Source: a cyanobacterium PCC 7702
Lineage (GTDB): Bacteria > Cyanobacteriota > Cyanobacteriia > Cyanobacteriales > Nostocaceae
DNA: 64,000 nucleotides
Reading direction: 5' to 3'
Assembly (NCBI GenBank): GCA_000332255.1
Contig: KB235926.1
Coordinates: 3,220,891 to 3,284,890 of the forward strand
Of the stretch, positions 40,003-48,056 are shown in pieces (positions within the stretch are counted from its first letter, which is position 1; every line of letters begins with the position of its first letter). Under the pieces are notes generated by a model. That model was given only the letters and a program-made list of their open reading frames with translations, was not told where the DNA came from and searched no databases. The position numbers and the translations under genes were made by a program.

Positions 40003-41193
40003 ATGATCCTTACCCACCGCCCCGGTTCGATTGTCGGCTGCGATCGCTTTGCGGCTCCGACAGATTTTGCCGAAAGCCCTCTTTCCCAAGCATTTAAACA
40101 GCCGATATTACTGGGGTTGTTTCTACCAATTCAGGCAGGTGGTTGGAGTGCTTCCACACTACCGCGCAGTACCGACTGGAGCTTTGAATACAATAAAGCT
40201 CTGGTGTTGCAAGCCGAAGCCCTGGGCTTTGACTTAGTGTTTGCGCTATCGCAGTGGTTACCCAAAGGTGGCTATGGTGGCGTGTTCAACGGCCAAGCCC
40301 TGGACTCTTTTATGACCACAGCTGCACTCACTAGCCTGACACAGAAGATCATGCTGATCTCCACCATCCATGTGTTATACGGGCCAATTCATCCATTGCA
40401 CTTAGCCAAGTACGGCGCAACCCTAGACCACATCTCAAAGGGTCGCTGGGGTATCAACGTGGTGACTGGACACCGCGCCGTTGAACACGAGATGTTTGGT
40501 TGGCAGCGCATAGAACATGACTACCCTTATGAACTTGCTGCTGAATTCATCGAAGTGCTGCAACGCCTGTGGGGTGATGATGAGAACTTCTCATTTGAGG
40601 GTAAGTCTTCGTGGAAGCTCAATGGTGCTTACGTCACACCTAAGCCAAAATATGGCCGTCCAGTACTAGTCAATGCCACAGGCTCAGATGCCGGTATTTC
40701 CTTTGCCGCCCGTTATTCTGACATTGTGTTCATCACCAGTCCAGGGGGTTCGGACTTTGCCAGTGCCATTGAAGTGCTACCCGCTCATACAAAAAGAGTA
40801 AAGCAGGCTGCACGTGATCTTGGTCGTGAAGTGCGAACACTCCTCAACCCGATGGTAATTAGCCGCGAGACTGAGCGCGAAACTTGGGACTACCACGATG
40901 CGATAGTTGCCCATGCCGATCCAGATGCACCTTTAGGCTTCAGCAGGTTTGATAGTGACGCCCACGCTTGGAAGGGTCGCGTGGGTAAAGATGCACCGAA
41001 GCGCCGGGCTATTGGTGGTAACATCGAGGTCATCGGTACGCCCGAGCAAGTTGTCGAGCAGTTTGTACAGTTGAAAAAGGCTGGTATAGATGGCTTGCAA
41101 TTGAGCTTCTATGACTTTAAGGAAGACTTAGAATTTTTTGGCGATCGCATCCTACCTCTAATGAAACAGGCAGGTCTCAGGTTAATGACATGA
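40003..41193 (+). CDS. LLM-class flavin-dependent monooxygenase (SsuD/SfnG-like)
   Basis: A 396-residue luciferase-like protein. It has ILLGLFLPIQAGGWSASTLP, LAKYGATLDHISKGRWGINV with VTGHRAVEHEMFGW, and VLVNATGSDAGISFAARYSD, all typical of alkanesulfonate and dimethylsulfone monooxygenases that use reduced FMN. These enzymes free sulfite from C-S bonds. The ATG at 40003 is used; a TTG at 39946 would overlap the aldolase gene. Its stop overlaps the next start (ATGA), indicating translational coupling. Confidence 0.88.
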   Translation: MILTHRPGSIVGCDRFAAPTDFAESPLSQAFKQPILLGLFLPIQAGGWSASTLPRSTDWSFEYNKALVLQAEALGFDLVFALSQWLPKGGYGGVFNGQALDSFMTTAALTSLTQKIMLISTIHVLYGPIHPLHLAKYGATLDHISKGRWGINVVTGHRAVEHEMFGWQRIEHDYPYELAAEFIEVLQRLWGDDENFSFEGKSSWKLNGAYVTPKPKYGRPVLVNATGSDAGISFAARYSDIVFITSPGGSDFASAIEVLPAHTKRVKQAARDLGREVRTLLNPMVISRETERETWDYHDAIVAHADPDAPLGFSRFDSDAHAWKGRVGKDAPKRRAIGGNIEVIGTPEQVVEQFVQLKKAGIDGLQLSFYDFKEDLEFFGDRILPLMKQAGLRLMT

Positions 41194-42197
41194 GGATAAA
41201 ACGCCGTGATTTACTGGGTTTGGGTATATCAACAGCAGCTTTCACTGCTTGCGGTAAATTTGCTAATGCTCCATCAAATACATCTACTACTACTCCTGTA
41301 GCAGCTAACACTGTTGCAAGTTCCGCTAAACTGCGTCTAGGCTTTCAGCCACCATACGTTGCTGTATATGCACTTAGAGAACAAAAATTATTGGAGAAAG
41401 CCTTTGCAGGACAATCAATTAATTTTGAGTTTCATCGCCTGCTATCACTCAAGCCAGTGACGGAAGCATTATCTGCTAGCGCTATAGATCTGGGTTTGGG
41501 TGGAACACCAATAGCCGCAATTGCTGCTGGTCAACCTATTCGGGTAATTGCCTTAGTTGAACGTAGCCCAAAAACCCATGCTCTGTTAGTTCTGCCTAAT
41601 TCACCTATCAAAAAAATTGCTGATTTAAAAGGTAAAAAACTTGGTAATCCGTTGGGGAAAAGTTACTATTTTGGGATGCGAGTACTAGAACGTGCAGGAC
41701 TCAAAGATACTGATGTAGAGTGGGTGCAAATAGAGAATGATGCAGGCAGATCTGCATTATTATCAGGTGCTATTGACGTTTGGGGAACATGGGATCCCTT
41801 CTATGCTAGTGCTGAAGTTGCTAAAGAAGTAGTACCCCTAGTTGATGGGGAAGGATACCACTTAAATTATGTAGCTTTGTTTGGGCGGATAGATTATATG
41901 GAACAGAATCCAGAAGCTGTACAAAAATTTTTGCAAGCCTATAAACAAGCAATAACTTGGGCAAAAGACAACCGCCAAGCTGCAATAGATATTCTGGTCA
42001 AAGAAAACAAGTTATCACCAGAAGCAGCTAGCTTAACTTTGGGTCGTCGCAATCTCATATTTGAACCTCCAAATGATGAGTATCGCCAAGAACCGATCAA
42101 CCAGTCCCAATTACTTGCGCGTCTCGGACTCATTAAAAAACTGCCAAATTGGGATAAAGCAATTGATACAAAATTTGCTACAGCTGTCAGTTCTTGA
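41190..42197 (+). CDS. ABC transporter substrate-binding lipoprotein, sulfonate/nitrate family
   Basis: A 335-residue protein. The N-terminus has RRDLLGLG, like a Tat signal, followed by the lipobox FTAC. The mature part matches SsuA/NMT1-type binding proteins: LRLGFQPPYVAVYALREQKL, IDLGLGGTPIAAIAAGQPIR and DLKGKKLGNPLGKSYYFG. It overlaps the monooxygenase gene by 4 bases. Together with the nearby dioxygenase it points to uptake of a sulfonate or related organosulfur compound. Confidence 0.88.
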   Translation: MRIKRRDLLGLGISTAAFTACGKFANAPSNTSTTTPVAANTVASSAKLRLGFQPPYVAVYALREQKLLEKAFAGQSINFEFHRLLSLKPVTEALSASAIDLGLGGTPIAAIAAGQPIRVIALVERSPKTHALLVLPNSPIKKIADLKGKKLGNPLGKSYYFGMRVLERAGLKDTDVEWVQIENDAGRSALLSGAIDVWGTWDPFYASAEVAKEVVPLVDGEGYHLNYVALFGRIDYMEQNPEAVQKFLQAYKQAITWAKDNRQAAIDILVKENKLSPEAASLTLGRRNLIFEPPNDEYRQEPINQSQLLARLGLIKKLPNWDKAIDTKFATAVSS

Positions 42198-42305
42198 GAC
42201 CATACCAATAAATACTGCAATTTATTACCCTTATTTATCCCCTCTGCTTCAATCAGGTAACCCAGGCTACGAAATATCTACGCAGCCCAGTTTGAAATTA
42301 TGGGC

Positions 42306-43274
42306 TTACGAAAGCACTGGTGATGCTTCTAGCTTCTCGGCTTGCTTCTTCAAGACAGTTGGTAACTCACTTGTTAAAGGCTCACCTTCAACTATTTGCG
42401 ACCGGAAACCATCAGGGCCGACTGGAATATCGCCGGTGATGGTAGTGCGATAGAGTACGCGTTCAACTTCTATATGGTCTAGATCCTGGGGAGCTAAATG
42501 TGCAGTGGCGCGGTTGTCCCAGAATGCAATATCCCCGTTGTTCCAGCGGAAGCGGGTAGTGTAGGCAGGTTTGGTAATCTGGTTGAAGAATAACTCCAGC
42601 AGTAGGTCGCTTTCTTGGGGTGACACATCAAGAATGTGGGAGGTGAAACCAGGATTGACAAACAATGCGCGTTCACCTGTTTCTGGATGAACCCGCACTA
42701 CTGGGTGAATAGAAACCTGGGGATTGGCTGCAATGCGCTGCACAAGCTTGCTGTTACTGGGTAAGCGCAACCGGGCATTGAAACGATGTTCTGCCTTCAA
42801 TGTGTCTGCTAGTGCCCGCAGAGGTGCTGACAAACCCTCATAAGCTGCAACTAGATTTGTCCACTGGGTATCACCACCAAAACTAGGGACGTTAACTGCT
42901 CGCAAAACTGATGCTGCAGGTGGATTGACAACTGCTGTCACATCGGTATGCCAACGGCTCTCATAGCTGGAACGGCGCAGACCATTCTTGCGTTCGTAGC
43001 GGCTGCGGTCAATCGGTAGTATTTGTGGAAAGCCTTCGATGGGCTCATCTTCGTGGGGATGTGCATAGGTCACTTCGCCGAAACGAGCCGTGAATGCAAT
43101 CTGGGCAGCATGATCGATGTTCTGACCGCGAAAGAATATGACTTTCCACTTCAATAGTGCTTGACGAATTTCGGCAACTGCTTCATCGTGCAGAGAACGC
43201 GAAAGGTCTACACCACTGATTTCGGCACCGATGAAACCAGATACCTGTTTGACTTCAATATGCTTGTAGCTCAT
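42306..43274 (-). CDS. TauD/TfdA-family Fe(II)/2-oxoglutarate dioxygenase
   Basis: A 322-residue enzyme with ligand motif WHTDVT (His and Asp) at about residue 112 and the second His in NRATAHLAPQDLDHIE near 268, plus the oxoglutarate-binding Arg region RVLYRTTITGD. Members hydroxylate taurine or alkylsulfonates to release sulfite. It is convergent with the binding-protein gene and its promoter region holds the best operator copy (43391-43416). Taurine versus another sulfonate cannot be decided. Confidence 0.9.
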   Translation of the reverse strand: MSYKHIEVKQVSGFIGAEISGVDLSRSLHDEAVAEIRQALLKWKVIFFRGQNIDHAAQIAFTARFGEVTYAHPHEDEPIEGFPQILPIDRSRYERKNGLRRSSYESRWHTDVTAVVNPPAASVLRAVNVPSFGGDTQWTNLVAAYEGLSAPLRALADTLKAEHRFNARLRLPSNSKLVQRIAANPQVSIHPVVRVHPETGERALFVNPGFTSHILDVSPQESDLLLELFFNQITKPAYTTRFRWNNGDIAFWDNRATAHLAPQDLDHIEVERVLYRTTITGDIPVGPDGFRSQIVEGEPLTSELPTVLKKQAEKLEASPVLS

Positions 43275-43390
43275 TATAAATTCTCCAGAATTTTACCCAG
43301 AGGTAGGTGTTCGCACTCGTTTACTTCCTTGTGTTTTGGCATCCAGTGCAAGCAATATAGCGAAGGAAGCGATGGTAACTGCTAATATTG

Positions 43391-43416
43391 TACTGTAACT
43401 TGATAGATTTACAGTA
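43391..43416. promoter_or_regulatory. Palindromic operator copy 3 (TACTGTAA-N10-TTACAGTA)
   Basis: A perfect palindrome: with flanking bases, GTACTGTAA (43390-43398) and TTACAGTAC (43409-43417) are exact reverse complements over 9 bases. It lies between the TauD-type gene (-) and the truncated monooxygenase gene (+), about 117 bases from the TauD start. Confidence 0.65.
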
Positions 43417-43557
43417 CTTTAAAATTAAATAATGTAAAGCTCTTCTACCACAGTGTTAGATTCATCATGCTGAATCATCGTTCGTGTCTAAAAATTACCT
43501 TCTAGCATTTGCCTTTTACTTACTTTTTCTGCAATCTCCATTGATTCAAAGGTAAAA

Positions 43558-43659
43558 ATGTTTGAACCACGTTATGGTATTTGGGCACCTGTTGGTGGTA
43601 ACTTTGGGCCCCTAGGTACTCCAGAAGAACCCATTAATGCTAGTTATGAGCGATCGCGC
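43558..43659 (+). pseudogene. Flavin-dependent monooxygenase gene, only the first codons remain
   Basis: The frame starts MFEPRYGIWAPVGGNFGPLG and continues with NASYERS, a clear N-terminus of an LLM-class (SfnG/SsuD-like) monooxygenase. Resemblance stops after about 34 codons, where an unrelated 100-base low-GC piece (43660-43760) and then G+C-rich island DNA follow. This marks the left edge of the island. The rest of the gene is not in the window. Confidence 0.65.
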
Positions 43660-43760
43660 TATCCCGATCAATCAACTCGTGGGATTGAAAAATGGTGTAG
43701 ACTCCATTGGCGACATTACCGATATGTTCAAATATTTCTAGAAATCGTTTACTTAAATTG

Positions 43761-43879
43761 CGGGCTTCGCCCGGCGCGCGCTTGGTGAGCGCTGCGGCCA
43801 CGGCCAGAAAGAAGGCCACGTCGTTCCGGATTCGCAGCGCCTTTTCATGGGGCACGGCAAGGGCGAAGGCCTGAGGCAG
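43761..43879 (-). pseudogene. hsdR: Type I restriction R-subunit (HsdR) remnant
   Basis: The minus strand reads [20 protein letters not shown] and continues with [20 protein letters not shown], a conserved stretch from the C-terminal helicase-extension part of HsdR. Only about 40 codons are left. Its strand matches the hsdM pieces at 59.5-63.3 kb, so it is probably the far end of the same former hsdM-hsdR operon. The adjacent 43660-43760 piece is low in G+C and of unknown origin. Confidence 0.6.
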
Positions 43880-43953
43880 CTCCCTTACTGCTTAAAGGAA
43901 GCAGGGGTCCTGCTGTTTTCCTGCGTTAGGATGCTCGTGCACGGTCGGCTTGG

Positions 43954-44418
43954 TCATGCCGACGGTGGACCAAGATAATGCAGCAGGGCGTCGCGTACCT
44001 TGCGATAGTTTGCATCCTTGTAGCGCACCAAGGCGGTGGTCAATCTCTGCCGTCTGCCGCCATCGTTGAGATGAAGATCGATGGCGATGAGATTGGGTCC
44101 GTCCGAGCTCATCTCATGAACGCTCCAGGTGGCAATCTCGTTCCATCGGCAATGCCAACTTTTCCGGTAATGAATTTGCATGATGCCTTCGCTGTTTATC
44201 ACCAGCTTTGTGCGAAAGGCGAGCAGAGCATCGAGGAGAAACAAAAGCGGTAGAACGACAAATGCATACGCAGCAGGCCGCAAACCAGGATTGACGCGAA
44301 TGAGGGCCCATGCACCAATCACAAACAGGCACAGGAAAACGATTCGAATGATAAGCTGCGCAAGCGGCGGTCGAATAATGAGTGGCGGTAGTTGGTTGTC
44401 TGCGTTAGGTGGGCGCAT
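43954..44418 (-). CDS. Hypothetical membrane protein with PH-like C-terminal part
   Basis: A 154-residue protein. Two hydrophobic segments lie at about residues 20-42 and 48-68, followed by a beta-rich cytoplasmic part (LVINSEGIMQIHYRKSWHC, WNEIATWSVHEM) that looks like a bacterial PH-type domain. It is G+C-rich like its island neighbours. Function unknown. It is about 80 bases beyond the 51-codon gene on the same strand. Confidence 0.6.
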   Translation of the reverse strand: MRPPNADNQLPPLIIRPPLAQLIIRIVFLCLFVIGAWALIRVNPGLRPAAYAFVVLPLLFLLDALLAFRTKLVINSEGIMQIHYRKSWHCRWNEIATWSVHEMSSDGPNLIAIDLHLNDGGRRQRLTTALVRYKDANYRKVRDALLHYLGPPSA

Positions 44419-44498
44419 ATGCGGAAAAGTTCAAGCCTACTGGTTCCTATTTGTTGTCTGGGATTTGCTTGTCGACGTAAAGCGAAACGACACTGACT

Positions 44499-44654
44499 TC
44501 AAACCAAGCATGCCCGGCAAAGCGAGGCAAATTCCTCTTCGGTAAAGTCGTGCCGGTCGTGTTTGAACTCGAAAACGTTATCGTGCAGCCGAACGATGAC
44601 GTGACGCGCGCCTGCATCAATATTCTCAAAAAATGCTGGCGGATTGCGTTTCAT
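44499..44654 (-). CDS. Small hypothetical protein, 51 residues
   Basis: An ORF starting MKRNPPAFFENIDAGARHVI and ending ASLCRACLV, with GGAAG a few bases before the ATG. It begins 39 bases after the DUF499 gene on the same strand and has normal island codon use. Acidic and His-rich; no family recognised. It could be the last gene of the defence operon. Confidence 0.45.
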   Translation of the reverse strand: MKRNPPAFFENIDAGARHVIVRLHDNVFEFKHDRHDFTEEEFASLCRACLV

Positions 44655-44693
44655 GGTACTTCCTTGCACAGCAATTCACCACTCGAAGGCGTG

Positions 44694-47600
44694 TTAGTCT
44701 CTTTCAAAGCCGTGGCTTGTGAATTTCAGTGTTCGGCAGTTTTCCGTCACGACGCGTACGACCTGATCGGGCACACCGTCGGGAACTGCGACGTGGATCT
44801 CCAGCGTCACCAAGACTTGGGCGCCCGGAAGCGACGATAAATGCGCTAGAACTTCTTCGGCGATGCGTCCTGCCTCTGCCCCTACGCGAAGCGGATTGAG
44901 CGTCACACTGCCATGAAAGCGCTTGAGTGGGGCGGCGGTGGTATCGGAAGCTACCGCAGGCGTAGGGGAGGTAGGCTCTCCCCCAGCAAGGGCAGTCCCT
45001 TGCGCCGCAGCGCTGGGCGCGACTCCCGTTGGAGCTGGAACGGTTTGTTGCTCCTCTTCGATCTGGCGCCGTGCAGCCTCGGGTTTGACGAGGAGCCCTT
45101 GCGGGTCCGAGTCCGACAGCGAGAGGTTCTGCCCGTAGCGCAAGCCCCGGTACCGCCCCGTGACCTCGTCGTAGCTGTCAGCGTAGGCAAAACCGTCTTG
45201 TTCCCAGGTGAGCAGGCTCACCACGGCGCGCACCAGCACCGCCGGCTCTTTCAGGCGCGGCAGGTACACATAGCGGGCGAAATCCTCCACCAGTTGTCGC
45301 ACTGCTACACGATCGTCGCGCCAGAGGGGGATGCGGTCGAGTTCCATGCGCAGGCGGGTCCCAGCCAGGCTCACAAGGAGCAGCTCGTCGTTGCGCAGGC
45401 GTTTGCTGGCCCGCACGATCAAGGAATCCGCCCCTTGCAGGCGTATGGATTCGAAGGTCACCGCTGCCTTCGGTTCCTGCTGCACGGGCACCAGCAACCA
45501 GCAATAGGTTTCCGGCAGGCGCGCCTCCACCGTTTTGTCGGCTGACTGCTTTTGGGTCTCCGCCTGGCGGACCTGCTGCGGATCCAAGTTCAGCGCCTCT
45601 CGATCGCTCAGGATGGATTCCCACGCCAGGTAGCGCCGCACAGCCTCCTCCAGATCTGAAAGCCGGGTTTCGTCCGGCGCCAAAAAGACAAGCGCGTTGC
45701 GATAGAGCCGCGGCGCAGAGCCCCGCATTTCCAGGATTTCCCTGGCTTTGCCGAGAGCGGCGCTGTCCGGATTGCCTTTGGCGTGGGGTGTGGAGGGGCC
45801 CAGGACCACCAGGCGCGTTTCGAGTTGGTCGGGCACATCGGCGCTCGACTGGGGCAAGGGATGCACCCCGTAAAAATCACCGCGCTCGCGCAGTGCCTGC
45901 CGCACCCGCTTCTCGATTTCGCTGTGCACCCTGTCAGGGTCGCGCTTGAGCTGCTCGGCCCGGTCCTCGGCCAGCTTGGTCACGGTGGGCTGCGTGGCGT
46001 ACCAGTAGCGCGTGCCGTCGTGGTAGAGGTAGGTGGCTTCGCTGGCCAGCCGGCGGAGGGCATCCCCGAAGACCGCCACTGGCTCGCCGGGAAAGGCGCA
46101 GCCCAACTTGACGCGGCGATCCTCGAGCCCTTTGTGCGGCGCGCTCGTCACCGGCGCTGAACCCAGGAAGATTGTGCGCGCCACCCGCCGGCACGCCGAG
46201 TACTTGCCCAGATTGGGGTGGTCGCGATCGAGCCGCACGGGCAGGGCATTCGGCCCATCGACATCCATCTCGAGAATGGGTGCCCAGTTGTCGGGCAGGT
46301 AACGCGTCAGCTCGAACTGCACGCGCGGATCGTCCATCGGCAGCGTGGCCGGCAGGATGAGCGGGCTACGATCGCCTTTTTCCCACAGCGAGTGAATCAC
46401 CGCCGCCATGAGCCGCAGCACCCCCCGCGTGCGCTGAAACTTGAGCAGCGTGGACCAGTCCGTATACAGCCGCTCGAAAACCTCGGGGTGAATGGGATAG
46501 GCCGCCTTGAGGCGCTCCTCGTAGGGGCGCTCGGCGCATTCGGACGGGAATTCCGCGGCCTGGGTGCGGTAAAGCTCGGCAAAGGCGCTCGCCACCACAT
46601 CGCGCGCCCTGTACTGCTGGTCCTCGGTGAAGGGCTGGAACAGTCGGCGCCGCACGATCTCGAAGGATTCCTCGGCCGAGGCGGGACGCCACGACGACTC
46701 CACCCGACCGATCACATTTTGCAGGCGATGGAGCGCCTCGCGCCCCCGCAGGCCGCCCACTTCGACATCTTCGGCATGCGGGGATCCCGGTCCTTCCGAG
46801 GCCGGCAAGCTCACCACCACTAGGCAATGACTGACCGCCCGCGCCGATTCCGTCAGCGCCTGCGCAAAGGAAAACTGCGTCTCGAACGAACCGCCCGGCA
46901 AATCGGCCGCGTCGTGGAGCTGGCGGGCGTAGGCAACCCATTCGTCAATGAGGACGAGGCAGGGCCCGTAGTCGCGAAAGAGTTCGCGCAGGCGATCGCC
47001 GGGGTTGGTGGCGCGCTCGTCGTCGGCGCGAATGCGCTCGTAGGCCTCGCGTCCGCCCAGTTGCCAGGCCAGCTCGCCCCACAGCGTGCGCACCTCGGTG
47101 CCGTCGGGCTTGCGCAACGGATTGCCCGGCGAGAGACGGTTGCCCACGAGCACCACCCGCTTGACGGAAAGGGAGGTAGGAAGCCGCTCCGCGTTCCCGG
47201 CACGTCGTGTGGCTTCCTCCACCGCCCGCTCCAAGCCCGGCAGGTCCGCCAGCGGCCTCCCCGAAGCCAGATGGAAGAGGGCCAGCATGGAGTGCGTCTT
47301 GCCCCCGCCGAAGTTGGTCTGCAGTTGCACCACGGGATCGCCCCCCTGGCCGGTCAGCCGCAGGATGGCGTTGGCCAGGAGCTGCCGCAGGCTCTCGGTG
47401 AGGTAGGTGCGCCGGAAGAACTCCACCGGGTCGCGGTACTCGTCGCTGCCCTCGCCCAGGTACACCTGCCACAGGTCGGCGGCAAACTCCGCCTGCTGGT
47501 AGCGGCCGCTGGTCACATCGGGGTGCGGCAGGGCCACCTCGCGCCAGGGCTTGAGGCTACTGGTGGCGCTACTTTCGATCAGCGAGCCGCCCAGCCGTCG

Positions 47601-48053
47601 CTTTTCGCTGCGCACTTGCTCGTCGTACACCTGGCGGCGGAGTTCCAGCTTGAGCCGGCGCACCTCTTCCGCCTGGGGCGCCGAGAGGGCTGCCAGCAGC
47701 CGTTCGGCCGAGTCGAGCGCGCGGTCGGCGTCGTCGCTCGAAAACGTCTCCTGATGCGCCCAGCGATTGCGCCACTCCCGCAGCTCGCTCACCAGCGACC
47801 GTTCGGCAAACCCCAGCGTCTTGCGGAAGACGTCGTTCCAGGTCTCCCACATCAGTTTGAGAAGACTCGCCGCGTCCCACTCGGCAATGGGCTTGTTCTT
47901 CAGCAGCGGATCCTCAGCGAAGCGGCGCACCGTCTCCATGTTCACCGCCCCTGCCCGCACGGCCTCCTGTACTTCGCGCTCAACATACGGCGCCAGACCC
48001 TCGCGCAGGAGCTCGAGCGCCTTTCCAACTCGATCTCGATTGGTCAGGGCCAT
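44694..48053 (-). CDS. DUF499 ATPase with N-terminal Swt1-type HEPN domain (anti-phage associated)
   Basis: A 1119-residue protein. Residues about 1-125 form a Swt1-type HEPN domain with the R-x4-H motif RNRWAH (residues 95-100), the form seen in HEPN ribonucleases. The DUF499 ATPase follows, with Walker A FGGGKTHS near 250 and Walker B LVLIDEW at 366-372. The C-terminal region is variable and charged. DUF499 proteins are found with a SNF2-type helicase and a DUF1156 methylase in predicted phage-defence operons (Hma type). It is intact, starts 3 bases after the CARF/HEPN gene stop, and is the last large gene of the operon. Confidence 0.88.
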   Translation of the reverse strand: MALTNRDRVGKALELLREGLAPYVEREVQEAVRAGAVNMETVRRFAEDPLLKNKPIAEWDAASLLKLMWETWNDVFRKTLGFAERSLVSELREWRNRWAHQETFSSDDADRALDSAERLLAALSAPQAEEVRRLKLELRRQVYDEQVRSEKRRLGGSLIESSATSSLKPWREVALPHPDVTSGRYQQAEFAADLWQVYLGEGSDEYRDPVEFFRRTYLTESLRQLLANAILRLTGQGGDPVVQLQTNFGGGKTHSMLALFHLASGRPLADLPGLERAVEEATRRAGNAERLPTSLSVKRVVLVGNRLSPGNPLRKPDGTEVRTLWGELAWQLGGREAYERIRADDERATNPGDRLRELFRDYGPCLVLIDEWVAYARQLHDAADLPGGSFETQFSFAQALTESARAVSHCLVVVSLPASEGPGSPHAEDVEVGGLRGREALHRLQNVIGRVESSWRPASAEESFEIVRRRLFQPFTEDQQYRARDVVASAFAELYRTQAAEFPSECAERPYEERLKAAYPIHPEVFERLYTDWSTLLKFQRTRGVLRLMAAVIHSLWEKGDRSPLILPATLPMDDPRVQFELTRYLPDNWAPILEMDVDGPNALPVRLDRDHPNLGKYSACRRVARTIFLGSAPVTSAPHKGLEDRRVKLGCAFPGEPVAVFGDALRRLASEATYLYHDGTRYWYATQPTVTKLAEDRAEQLKRDPDRVHSEIEKRVRQALRERGDFYGVHPLPQSSADVPDQLETRLVVLGPSTPHAKGNPDSAALGKAREILEMRGSAPRLYRNALVFLAPDETRLSDLEEAVRRYLAWESILSDREALNLDPQQVRQAETQKQSADKTVEARLPETYCWLLVPVQQEPKAAVTFESIRLQGADSLIVRASKRLRNDELLLVSLAGTRLRMELDRIPLWRDDRVAVRQLVEDFARYVYLPRLKEPAVLVRAVVSLLTWEQDGFAYADSYDEVTGRYRGLRYGQNLSLSDSDPQGLLVKPEAARRQIEEEQQTVPAPTGVAPSAAAQGTALAGGEPTSPTPAVASDTTAAPLKRFHGSVTLNPLRVGAEAGRIAEEVLAHLSSLPGAQVLVTLEIHVAVPDGVPDQVVRVVTENCRTLKFTSHGFERD

Positions 48054-48056
48054 GGG

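Noticed and set aside
43640..43855. 71-codon minus-strand ORF as a gene
   Set aside because: Its first half is the HsdR remnant and its second half is host-type low-GC DNA, so the frame merely crosses the island edge.
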